Under the pieces are notes generated by a model, which worked only from the letters and a program-made list of their open reading frames with translations, was not told where the DNA came from and made no database searches. From Heterohyrax brucei (Eukaryota; Chordata; Mammalia; Hyracoidea; Procaviidae): 64,000 bases of DNA. This document shows, one piece after another, positions 54,120-64,000 of the stretch. A program made the position numbers and the translations under genes. The first letter of the stretch is position 1. Every line of letters begins with the position of its first letter. The stretch lies in NCBI GenBank assembly GCA_028571685.1, contig CM053156.1, positions 85,439,049-85,503,048 of the forward strand. Direction: 5' to 3'.

Positions 54120-56395
54120 TTTCCCAACTTTACCATCAAAATATTCCTAACAGGAGATGAGCAGAAGAAGTGTGGAAGCTGAGGCCTGGGAGGAGTTCCA
54201 CAAGCCTACCCACTGTAAGTGTACAACATCCTTGAAGCTCTGTTTTCTCACATGTCTTTTTCGACTCTCTGCTTTTAGTCTGTCTGATGCTGTTTTAACA
54301 TAAAAATGTTTTAAATTGTCTATCAGCAAAAGTCTACAAAATTTTCCCAAGAAAAGGTAAACCCAGGGTTTTACCTTCTTTCTTCCATGGCTTTTCGGAT
54401 GCCTTTGCCCTTTGACCTGTACTTTGAGGTTAAACCTACTCCAGTGGACAAGCTCAGTCAGAGAGCAAGGCTTCTTAAGCCCGTGGCCCCCTGGCCCTGC
54501 GTGGTTTGTTAAGTTTTTGAGTAAAAATCCAGATTTCTATGTTCTGTTATAAAACCGTCCCGTCATGGCTGTAAGTGTGTGGAGCTGAGAAGGGGTGACC
54601 CCTTCGGGCCAGGCATGGGCTCTGCAGCTTGCCACAGTCCCCACCACTCCCTAGTGTCTTATACCTCACCCACATCACTGACTTCCTACTTGCATGGCCC
54701 CTGGAGGTATTTCAGTACATGACCTTACCGTGGAACTACCGGGATTTGAGGTACAAAGTGCGCGAAGCCATTGGGTTTTCCTTGGAAAGGCAGAAAGGCC
54801 ACAACAGAAAGACAGGTCTGTTCAAAAAATGGTACGGCAGAGCCGTGCCAGCATGGAAGGGAGAAAGAAGCCCGAAGGATGCTCAGGGAAGCCTCGTGTT
54901 TTCCATCATCCTTCTGACGCTGCTCGAAGTGATAGATCAGAGATGTCCATTCCCTTTGATGGGGTTGGGGAGAGCGGACAACTACTGCCAGGCAGCAGCA
55001 GAAAACCCAGGGTTCAATAAAATGTGGAAAATGACGCAGTGCTGCTTGGAGCAGCCCCCGGAGTGCAGCTGTGAATTGCTACCTTCCCCGGGACACAGGG
55101 TAGCCTCTCTCTCCAGGACAAAGATGCATTCGTCAAAGAAAGCATTGGTGCTCCCCGTCCCATAACTCTCCAAAACGATACAATACATCACTTGAAAGTA
55201 AGCTGGGATCAACACGTTGTTAAGTGTTTGATCTCTCCAGTCAGAATTAATGACAGGTATTTTGCACAAAGAGAAAAAAAATGAATGTTAAAAGCCTATT
55301 TACACTAACTGGAGACATCCCTGCGCCCTTGGGGTTGAGCTGGTGGCCAGTTCCTGCAGCCCAGCTGTTGCCCGTCTGCTGGCCTGCAGGTGGGTGGCAG
55401 CAGCAGTCATCAGAGCCAGACTGGGGGGTGGAAGCCCCAGGGTGACGGGTGGAGGGCAGGGATCTTTAAATAGAAAAGCCCGGGGACCCACGGGAAAGAG
55501 AACTGCCTGGGAACCGCTTCAGATCACAGGAGGGTCAGAGTTCCGGTTTTTCATCTGACAAACTAAACTGCATGCATTCATTCTGAAAATACTTACGGGG
55601 CCCGAGGCTGGGCATGGGGGACTGAGGGGAGACTCAGACAGACCCTGGGTTTATTCTGGATAAAACACATTAACATATAAAGAGGCAAATAGACTAACAA
55701 ATTAGAAAAACCTGGGTCATGAGGATGTCCTAAAACCTACAAAGGCTGGAACATGTGTAAGGCAGAAACCTGCCTGAGGAGGAAAACAAAGATACATTCC
55801 ACTCAAATGACTGATAGGAAAGTGGTAAGACTGCACCCTGTCAGAGGCAGAAAAAACAGTCAAGAACTGGAAAAACAAAGTATTCTTGAGTTTCACCTCT
55901 ACGGGTTTTACCCCACTGCGAAGGGGACGACAAATAGTGAGATACGCCTGAAGTGACTTTAGATCTGCAGCAAGAGAAGGCTTCGCTGAGGAGATGACAC
56001 TGGAGATGAGACCTGAGTGAAGTGAAAATGGAGTGAGCCAGGCGAATATGTTGGGGCAGAATGTTCCAGCAGATGCCTCAGCAAGTGCAAAGGCCCTGAG
56101 GCAGGAAACCTGGGCACATTCAAGCTACAGTGAACTGGAGCAAGGGGAAGTAGGAAGGAGAGGGCAAATGTTTACCCTACACCAGGGGAGGCAGGTGTGA
56201 GACAGCTTTCAAACCCCTTGCCACTCTCCCCAGCCCACCTGGGTTTACCACCAAGGTGGACGTCAGTAAGGCCTTTAGAATCATCTCAGTCAAGAGTCTT
56301 CAGGTCGTGGAGTAACAGAATCTACTCCCACCAAGCTCAGGCCAAAGGGTGATTTGTGGCCAGAGCCTGAGGCAACTCTGTGAATTGAGAGTAGC
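54120..56395. other. No recognisable gene
   Basis: Includes a 178-codon plus-strand frame at 54629-55165 without recognised domain, splice support or coding-like character, and a diverged old-repeat-like block at 56030-56110 ('gtgcaaaggccctgaggcag'). Confidence 0.4.
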
Positions 56396-56399
56396 TGGC

Positions 56400-56480
56400 T
56401 GTATATATCACCTGGGAGCTTTTAAGATACTCAGATACTGGGGCTACCCCCAAGACCAACCACTGACACTCCTTGGGAGT
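56400..56480 (+). mobile_element. MER5-type hAT remnant
   Basis: 'atatcacctgggagctttta', 'agatactggggctaccccca'. Confidence 0.5.
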
Positions 56481-57370
56481 GCCTGGGTCCCCTGGTTGGT
56501 CCAACACAGCCAAGTGGAACCCCAGAGGCTGAGCAGCCAGGTCTCGTAGCGTGTTTGTGGAACTCCATTTGACCACTTCCATTCAAGGGGCACCTTTGTG
56601 GTACCAGGGCTTGTGCTGAGCTCTGGGGTGACAGCCATGTACGAGACAGAAACACAGGGGTGCCCCCTGAACAGGTTTTCACTTCCAGTCCCAGACTCTG
56701 GGTCTCTCAGAGCAAACTCTGTGGAAGAAGTCTCTGATGGGCCACAAGTCTGGGTCACATGTTGTTTCTGAGCCAATCAACTGCAGCTAGCCAGGCAGGG
56801 TCATGAGTCATCAACATGGCTACCAAAGCAACGGAACTCTTCTCTAAGGGAGTTGGGGAAGTGTCTTCTCTAAATGTTGGCTCTATTTATAACTGGGGAT
56901 CTGAAGGTGGGGGTTTGGAAAAGGCTGAAGCAGTTTTGGAAAAGCCCTAGAAGAGGAGAAGGGAAAGGTGAAGAAGTTTCGAATAGCCTTCCCAGAGTTG
57001 CCATCTTGGAAAGAAGTCCCCTTCTCCAGAGCTCTTTCTCCCCTCCGAGCACAGCACAAATAATGTGTCCAGCATCATGCAGAGGACGATGCAGATCCTC
57101 AGCAGAAGGCTGGCTTTTTTATTTTTGGTCAAGAATGTTTCTTCCCCATGAAGCTGAGGGGTCATCTATCACCCTCAAATCTGATTTTCTTAAACTCACT
57201 CAGTGTGGTACTTCTCAAGACTACACTACGGACATGAAACATTAAAAAAACAAACAATAAAAAAAGCACCCCAACAATAATAAAAATACGAAAATTATTG
57301 TTTGCATTGGTTTTTCCTTCTGTAGGAGTGATTCTCAACCAGAGGGCACTTAGCAATACCTGTGCGCAGT
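56481..57370. other. No recognisable feature
   Basis: No exon or repeat identified; A-rich simple sequence at 57240-57300. Confidence 0.4.
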
Positions 57371-57545
57371 GCTGGAAACCCTGGTGGCAGAGTGGTTAAG
57401 TGCTGTGTCTGCTAACCAAAAGGTTGGCAGTTCAAATCCGACAAGTGCTCCTTGGAAACTGTATGGAGCGGTTCTACTCTGACCCATGGGGTCTCTATAG
57501 GGTCTCTATAAGTTAGAATCGACTCTATGACAGTGACTTTGACTG
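57371..57545 (+). mobile_element. AfroSINE, first of a run of three
   Basis: 'ctggaaaccctggtggcaga', box-B-like 'gttcaaatcc'. 'gggtctctata' occurs twice in a row at 57489-57510. Confidence 0.93.
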
Positions 57546-57745
57546 TGACTTGGGAGCAGTGGTTAAACTCTTGTCTGCTAAACAAAAAGTTGACGCTTTA
57601 AACCCACCAGGTACCATGCGGGAGAAACATGTGTCTGTTGCTGTAAGATGACAGCCTTGGAAACCCTCTGAGGCAGTTCTACTCTGTCCTCCATGGTCCC
57701 TAGGAGTCAGAACTGACGTGACAGCAATGAGCTGGGTTAGGTTTT
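57546..57745 (+). mobile_element. AfroSINE, longer subtype, second of the run
   Basis: 'gctgtaagatgacagccttg', 'ccctaggagtcagaactgac'. Confidence 0.88.
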
Positions 57746-57762
57746 GGGTTTGACAAGAGCTA

Positions 57763-57976
57763 AGAGTCCCTGAGTAGAGCCAATGGTAGAGGCACAGGAC
57801 GGCCAGCTCTACCGTTGGAGATTCTAATCGACCCGAGAGGGTGCCGCCGACAAAGCGCCTGGTGATCTACTTCCCCCCAAATCAGCCACTGAAAATCCCA
57901 TGGAGCTCAGTTCTACTCTGACACACACGGGGTTGCCGGGGGTTGGAATCAACTCAAAGGCAGCTGGTTTTAACAT
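57763..57976 (+). mobile_element. AfroSINE, longer subtype, third of the run
   Basis: 'atcagccactgaaaatccca', 'gttctactctgacacacacg', 'ggggttggaatcaactcaaa'. Confidence 0.85.
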
Positions 57977-58155
57977 TTACAGAGCCTTCATGTGGTGCCA
58001 GACACTGGCCAGACTACTCCCCAAGTATTCCTCACCCCACCCCACCAGGTAGGTGCAGATGAGGAAACCAAGGCACAGAGAGGTCACTAAGTCCTTTACC
58101 TGAGGAGGACCAAGCTCTGCTGGTCAGAGATGGACATTGGCTCTCTGGCTCCCCA
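57977..58155 (-). mobile_element. MIR remnant
   Basis: 'gtggtgccagacactggcca', 'gatgaggaaaccaaggcaca', 'gaggtcactaagtcctttac' match the reversed MIR. Confidence 0.68.
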
Positions 58156-58644
58156 GCCTGTGCGTGGAGTACGTGGCTGTTTAAAACGGTATGTAGTAGG
58201 GGTTGTAAGATTATATGTTTTCTATGGAGTGTGCTTTAACAACACTCACTATTAAACGGGTAAGGCCACATGTCCAGGTTTGATTTTCCCTCAGTCGGTC
58301 CTCACGCAGAAAGAGGACTCGCCACTGTTCCCCATTGCCTGTCTTTATTGCAATTTCCCTGCTTGGCCCTAATTTCTTTTATTTCTCGAGTGTCGTATAA
58401 ACTAGAACAGGAGGAGTTCATGGAAAGGGCTTCTGTTTGGCTTCCCAGCCCTGAGACAGCCTGCTGGCTTCTGAGCAAAGGGCTGAGGCTTGGATGGTGT
58501 CAGCGGGAGGTTCTAGAACTGGGCAACCCTGATGTTTCCTTCCAGGAAGCTCACTGCCACCAGTGCGGACACCTGGCAAGCGGTGAAGGGCTCACATGGT
58601 TGTTTCATTTCAGGCCCGGCTTTCTGAGGTAGCTATTGTTTTGG
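58156..58644. other. No recognisable feature
   Basis: A 120-codon plus-strand frame without recognised domain; no repeat identified. Confidence 0.4.
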
Positions 58645-59325
58645 TTTTTACCGAGGTACAATGCACCTAACAAAATTCACCATTTTAACCATTGACAATC
58701 CAGTGGCTTTCAGTGCACCATTGTCTGATTCCAGAATATTCTCAGCCTCCCAAAAGGAAGCCCTGTATCCATTCACCAATCACTACTCTCTCCTGTCAGC
58801 CCCTGGCAACCACCAACTGGCCCTCCGTCTCCAGGGACTGGCCTCTTCTGACCATTTGACACGCATGGAACCGTACGCCATTGTGGCCTTCCATGTCTCA
58901 CTTGTTTCGTGGAGCGTGATATTGTCAGAGGTCCCTTCACTGTGTATCTTGCATCAGTACTTCATTCTTTTAATGCCTGAGAGATGCTCTGTTGTGTGGA
59001 TATTGATGTGATGTTGTTGTTAGGTGCCCTCTAGTTGATCCCGACTTGTAGCAACCCCACTTGACAGGGCAGAATTGCCTCCAAGGTTTTTCTTTTTGGC
59101 TGGACTCTGTAGGAACAAATCACGAGGTCTAGCAGCTGTGTGCTTAACCATTGCAAGCTACTGCCTTTTATTTTTTTTTTAATCTGCTCACCAGCTGACG
59201 AACATTCCGGATGTTTCCACCTTAGGGCTGTTGTGACTAACGTTGCTGTGGACATTTGTGTGCGTGGTTCAAGTCTCTTGGATGTACACTAAGGGTAGAA
59301 TGCTGGCTCACATGCAAACTCTATG
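58645..59325 (-). mobile_element. Old L1 (L1M-type) 3' UTR, split by an AfroSINE
   Basis: 'aaaattcaccattttaacca', 'cagcccctggcaaccaccaa' and, beyond the SINE, 'acattccggatgtttccacc' follow the reversed mammalian L1M 3' UTR. Confidence 0.75.
59008..59160 (-). mobile_element. Degenerate AfroSINE inside the old L1
   Basis: 'ttgttgttaggtgccctcta', 'cttgtagcaaccccacttga', 'tgtgcttaaccattgcaagc'. Confidence 0.72.
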
Positions 59326-59445
59326 GTAGATATTTTCTTACCCCCTCTTTGCAAATGAGAAAGCTGTACCGCAGTGTCAACTTGCCTGAGGTCACTCATG
59401 GCCAGTGTTTGGGCTGGGATTTGATCCTGGGCCACCAAGGCCGTA
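59326..59445 (-). mobile_element. MIR remnant
   Basis: 'tttgcaaatgagaaagctgt', 'cttgcctgaggtcactcatg', 'gggctgggatttgatcctgg'. Confidence 0.7.
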
Positions 59446-59599
59446 ACCACTGGTCTCCCCTGCCTGCCATTAGTGGAGTTTGGGAGGAATTTCAGAAGAG
59501 TCTCACTTATCTACTTTAATTGTTATCCTTTCTTGCCTTCACTTTATTTCATTAGACAAGTAATGTGTGCTCACTGCAACAGGCTAAATGAACTTTAAA

Positions 59600-59775
59600 G
59601 CAAAAAAAAAAAAAAAACCACACCCACTGCCATCAATTCGAGTCTGACTCAGTGACCCTAGAGGTCAGAGTAGAACTACCCCATAGAGTTTCCAAGGAGC
59701 ACTTGGTGGATTTGAACCACTGACCTTTTGGTTAGCAGAGGTAGCACTTAACTCACTATGCCCCAAAGGAGCCTG
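59600..59775 (-). mobile_element. AfroSINE with an A-run tail
   Basis: A run of 16 A, then 'cacccactgccatcaattcg', 'tggtggatttgaaccactga', ending 'atgccccaaaggagcc'. Confidence 0.92.
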
Positions 59776-59828
59776 GAATGAAAATCCCACAGTAAATGGT
59801 CCCTGTGCCTTGAGCAGCCCTGACTTTT

Positions 59829-62226
59829 GAAGTTTTTTTTTTATGACTGAGTGAAAATGTACATTCTCATATAAATTTACATGCTCACCTATATGCAGCT
59901 CCCACTGCTCTCCCTGCCCGGTGACAGCACACTATTCCTCTCTGCTCCACACATGTCTCATCCTCCCAACAGTCCCCTTTCCCCTCCTCTCCACCCACTC
60001 CCCTTACTCCAGCCAGAAGTCAGCAGGATGACGTCCTATAGATGCACAGAACCATAAAGTGCATCCAATACATGGTCACTGTGTGTTGCCAAGCCCAATC
60101 CATTCGTGTCTGAAGAGTAGACCTTCGTTATGATTTATGGGCAACGGCAGCATCAGAGCCAAAGGCCCTGCTCCCAGGGGAACCCCAAAGCCACTGGACC
60201 ATCAATTGCAGTCTTTTAGTGGGGATTTCAGGGTGCACCCCCTTTTATTCTTGTGTTGCCAGTGAGACTCAACTTAGTGAGCTCCATTGTGGCTATCACT
60301 GGTGGTGGCCGGTTACCATCCAGTTCTTCTGGTCCCAAGTCAATGTACACACCCACTCATGTGAGTCTCTCTGTCTTCTGGGTTGTTGTTTTGGTCCTCT
60401 GTGAGCATATACTCCTGCTGAGCTGGGACCATTTGCTGTGCCCTCGGACGGCAGCTTGGTAGCTTTTAAGACCCCAGATGCCATTCACCAATGTGGGGTG
60501 CAGAGAGCCATCCTAGCAAAATGCCAGTTGTGCCAATTGGCCTCGATTTCACCTAAGGGCATGGTCCCCTGCCCCTGCCCCGGCTACCCTATTGGGCTAA
60601 GATGGAAGGAGTATTCAAGTTACGTTGGGTTCACTTAATATTGTTCTTGTTTCTAATGTGTGCCGTGACTTATTTCATCCAACCAAATTTGTACCAACTA
60701 TCCAATCTAAACCCTCCCCCCCTCGCCCTCCCTCTCTTCCCTCCCTTGCAGGCGTCAAAGAGTCTTTTCTTCTATACATAAATCTGTTTTGAGATCTTAT
60801 TGTAGGGGTCTCATACAATATTTGTCCTTTTGTCACTGACTACTTTCACTCAACATAATGTCTTCCAGTTGAAAACAGGTTATGAGATGTTTCCTGGAAT
60901 CATCATTATTCTTTATCATTGCATAGTGCTCCATTGCATATATATACCATAGTTTACATATCCATTCCTCTGTTGTTGGGCATCTGGGTTGATTCCATCT
61001 TTTTGCTATCGTGGACTGTGCTGTGATAAACATTTTTGAGCATGTGTCCATTGGTGTGAATGGCCTTGATTCTGTAGGATATATTTCAAGTAGTGGAATT
61101 ACTGGGTCAAGTGGTATATCTATATCCATTTTTTTAAGGAAGCGCCAGATTGCTTTCCAAAGGGGCTGGACCACTTTGCAACCCCACCAACAGTGTAGCA
61201 GAGTTCCACTTTCTCCACAACCTCTCCAGCATTTGTTGTTTTGTGTTTTTTGGATCATGGCCAACCTTGTTGGGGTGAGATGGTATCTCATTGTAATTTT
61301 GATTTGAATTTCTTTAATAACTAAAGATCGTGATCATGTGTTTTTTGGCTGCCTGGATCTCTCTAAAAGAGAAATGTCTGTCCATCTGATTTGCTCATCA
61401 CTTAATTGGATGATTTATCTTCTTCTTATTGATATCTTGTAGTACCTTACAGAGTTTGGAGATCAGGCGTCAGTCTGACATATAGTTGCCAAATATATTT
61501 TCCTGTTCTGTAGGTGGCCTTTTAATTCTATTAATAACATCTTTGAATGAGCAAAAGTGTTTGATCTTTAATAGTTCCTATTTACTTGTTTTCTTTTCTG
61601 TTGTTTGTGGTTTGTTTGACAGATTTTAAAGTCTGTCTACATTGTGTATTAAAACTTCCATTGTTGTTCCTACCTTTTCTTGGATGAGCTTTATCGTTTT
61701 AGAGTTGATATTTAGGTCTTTTATCCAGTTTGAGTTGGTTTTTGTATAAGGTGTAAGATATGGATCTTGTTTCAGTTTATTGCAGATGACTATCCAGATG
61801 GTGTCATCTCTGGAATCTCAATTCCGTTCCATTGATCCATCTGTCTGTTCTCATACCAGTACCAGGCTGTTTTGACCACTGTGGCAGTGTAGCATGTTCT
61901 AAGGCCTGGTAATGAGAGGCCTCCCAGTGTGTTCTTCTTTTTCAGTAGTACCTTGCTTATCTGGGGCTTCTTCCCTTTCCAAACAAAATTGGTGATTTGT
62001 TTTTCCATCTCACTAAAAATGATGCTGGAACTTGTATTGGGATTGCATTATATAAGTAGACTGCTTTGGGTAAAGTAGACATTTTCACAATGTTAAGTCT
62101 TTCTATCCATGAGCAGGGTAGATTTCTCCATTTATCTAAGTCTCTCTTGGTAAAAGTCTGTTATTTCTCCGGTTAGATTAATTCCTAGGTACTTTGTCTT
62201 CTTAGTAGAGGTTGTTTTCTATTTGC
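59829..62226 (-). mobile_element. 5'-truncated L1 LINE, 2.4 kb
   Basis: Reverse poly-A (T-run near 59829-59840), 3' UTR to about 60830, then ORF2 distal coding sequence read leftward. The C-terminal block (60833-61291) has [18 protein letters not shown] followed by [12 protein letters not shown]. An upstream block (61790-62008) has FVWKGKKPQI, KKNTLGGLSLP and KTAWYWYENR. The long open pieces suggest it is younger than the other L1s here, but frame breaks near 61.3-61.8 kb and the truncation rule out activity. Confidence 0.93.
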
Positions 62227-62406
62227 AGTAAATGCAGAGATGCAGAGTCCCCTGACAGAGTGGCATCAGGCTTAATACAGTCATGTTGACCTTGGTGAGA
62301 AGGGCTTGGTCAAAGCAACCTGGGGCTGGGCTGTTTCATAGACAGGTGTGATAGGGGCCTGAAGGCCAGAGCGAAGCCGCCAAGAGAATCTGCTGCGCCC
62401 TCGACA

Positions 62407-62612
62407 GCTGTTGTTGTTGGGTGGCGCCAACTAGATTCTGATGCATAGTAGCCCTGTGCCACAGGGTAGAGCTGCACGTAGGGTTTCCCAGGCCACATGG
62501 CAGCAGATTGCCAGGCCTTTGTTCCTCCCACAGAGACCCTGGGTAAGTTCGAACCACGGGGGCTTCACTTAGTGGCCAAGCGCTTCACCATTTGTACCAC
62601 CAGTGCTCTCTG
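62407..62612 (-). mobile_element. AfroSINE, longer subtype
   Basis: 'ctgttgttgttgggtggcgc', 'cagcagattgccaggccttt', 'cgcttcaccatttgtaccac'. Confidence 0.82.
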
Positions 62613-62689
62613 AGCTCCCGCCCACAGGCATGGCAGCCTTCAGCCAATGGCAGCAGCTCCTAGGTTAAAACAACACAGTGTGGCCCTCA

Positions 62690-62810
62690 TCTGGTTCTCA
62701 GGAAAACTGCTACTTGTCCTCCCATTTTTCAGATGAGGAAATAGAAGATCTGATTTGCTAAATAACAAGGAAAGGGCTAACCTGATGCGCCAGTCCAGCT
62801 CTTTTTGACC
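62690..62810 (-). mobile_element. Weak MIR-like remnant
   Basis: 'ccatttttcagatgaggaaa' is the only clear block. Confidence 0.4.
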
Positions 62811-62861
62811 TTAAATCCAGAGATGTTTACTGACTGAGTGTTCTCTCCGTGATGACATTCG

Positions 62862-63000
62862 ACTCACAACAATCTTGTGAGCTCCATGCTTTGACCTTCC
62901 CCATTTTGCAGACAGGAAATTGAGGCTCAGAGAGAGGAAACAATCTAACTGAGATCGTCTGGCTAAAGGTGGAGGTGAGCGTGAGCTTCATACTAAGTCT
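62862..63000 (-). mobile_element. MIR remnant
   Basis: 'cacaacaatcttgtgagctc', 'cccattttgcagacaggaaa', 'ttgaggctcagagagaggaa'. Confidence 0.75.
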
Positions 63001-63504
63001 TAAGCTCTGTTATCTGAGAGTGTTCTCCAAAGGAAAAAACAAAATCTCTGTGGGAACCAACAGTCAACACTTACGCTAATGCCAAGATAAGAAGGTGAGG
63101 GGTGGGTGTAAGCAGAGCAGCTAGATGAATGGAAATGGGACCACCAGAAGGGAAAAGATAAGGCCGTTGACATGCATGAACATGTAACCCACGGCACTGA
63201 ACAATATGCAGGGGAATTGTTCACTGGGAACCTGATTTACTGTGCAAACTCACCCTAAACACAATAAAATACCGTCATAAAAGAGAGAGAAAGAAAAAAG
63301 CCGTGTACTCCAGCAATGAGGGTGCTTGTTAAAAGCGTTTCTTTTGGCCTTTTCATCCCACTTTACAGTTTCTTAGGCTCTGGCCTTGGTTAGCTCTGTG
63401 GGCTTTGCTGTCAGACAGACAGGCATTGGTTGAAATCCCAGCTTGGGGCAAGTTGCTTCAGGAGGGCTGATCTAAATAAAAGAAAGCATATCTCTTCCAA
63501 CAAG
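63001..63504. other. No recognisable feature
   Basis: Unassigned sequence; a short GA-rich run at 63282-63299. Confidence 0.4.
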
Positions 63505-63712
63505 AGGAGTCCTAGTGGTGCAGTGGTTAAGCACTCATCTGCTAGCAGAAAGTTTGGCAGTTTGAACCCACTGGTTGACCTACAGGAGAAAAGTGTAGCT
63601 ATTTCTCTAAAACCTACAGCCTTGGAAGCCCTGGGGGTGAGGGCAGCTCTGCTCTGTCCCATAGGGTCACTTTGCTTTGGATTTCATGACAGCACATTGG
63701 GTTTTTTTTTTG
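63505..63712 (+). mobile_element. AfroSINE, longer subtype, first of a pair
   Basis: 'gaggagtcctagtggtgcag', 'aaacctacagccttggaagc', long T-tail. Confidence 0.9.
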
Positions 63713-63736
63713 AGGGGATTGGTATTCCACAGAGAG

Positions 63737-63935
63737 GGAATCCTTGGATGGCACAACTTGTTAAGCACTCAACTATTGGCTAGAAGGCTGAACATCTGAA
63801 CCCACTCCAAGGTGCCTTGCAAGACAGGCCTGTTGACCTGCTTCCAAGAAGCCACAGCCTTGAGAACTCTGTGGAGCAGTTCTGCTCTGCACACATTGCT
63901 AGGAGTTAGGATCAACTCCAGCAACTGACAACATT
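63737..63935 (+). mobile_element. AfroSINE, longer subtype, second of the pair
   Basis: 'ggaatccttggatggcacaa', 'agaagccacagccttgagaa', 'taggagttaggatcaactcc'. Confidence 0.85.
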
Positions 63936-64000
63936 CTGTGGAGAAATGATCAAAGAAACACCATCTGCTCTAAAGATCTTACTTCATGCCAGAAACTGGG

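Noticed and set aside
54629-55165. 178-codon plus-strand open frame
   Set aside because: No recognised domain, no splice or promoter context, and this length is expected by chance in 64 kb read in six frames.
1-64000. A new multi-gene defence or metabolic system
   Set aside because: No operon-like clusters or enzyme families are present; the content is one KRAB gene end plus transposable elements.

Overview
The window looks like nuclear DNA from an afrotherian mammal, most likely a proboscidean or another paenungulate. The main evidence is more than 50 copies of a tRNA-derived SINE of AfroSINE type (ending in a G/T-rich tail after a 'ctatgagtcggaattgactcga'-like block). These occur with RTE-type (BovB-like) LINEs, L1s, MaLR/ERV-L LTRs, MIR and L2. 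Species cannot be fixed from sequence reading alone. There are no bacterial-style genes, CRISPR arrays or tRNA genes; almost all open frames are chance or transposon remnants.

The only clear host gene is at the left edge: the 5' part of a KRAB zinc-finger gene on the minus strand, running off the window. A 127-bp KRAB-A exon (135-261) is preceded by two short coding exons (859-917 and a start-codon exon ending at 1094) whose splice sites keep one frame. A probable non-coding first exon (about 6144-6245) lies in a CpG-rich promoter with a ZNF143-type motif. KRAB-B and zinc-finger exons would lie left of base 1.

From 7.6 to 16.5 kb is a stack of nested transposons: an old RTE LINE interrupted by a second RTE copy and by an ERV-L block, with a solo LTR inside the second RTE copy. 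Next come a decayed mariner-like transposon (16.5-17.45 kb), a 40-bp GC-box minisatellite (18.3-18.5 kb), two L1 3' ends (19.1-21.6 and 24.9-26.3 kb) and a C-rich minisatellite between them (21.7-22.1 kb).

From 26 to 64 kb the sequence is AfroSINE insertions, several in head-to-tail runs in one orientation, separated by LTRs, MLT1, MIR, L2, hAT remnants and unassigned DNA. A 2.4-kb minus-strand L1 lies at 59.8-62.2 kb. One possible unidentified exon with a hydrophobic signal-like stretch is noted at 34814-34924. No new multi-gene system is evident. The most interesting items are the KRAB gene 5' end, the mariner-like element, the ERV-L/LTR composite with matching target duplications, SINE multimers, and a SINE-derived CTCF-like site. 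All repeat family names are from pattern recognition, not database search; SINE edges are accurate to about 5-15 bases.
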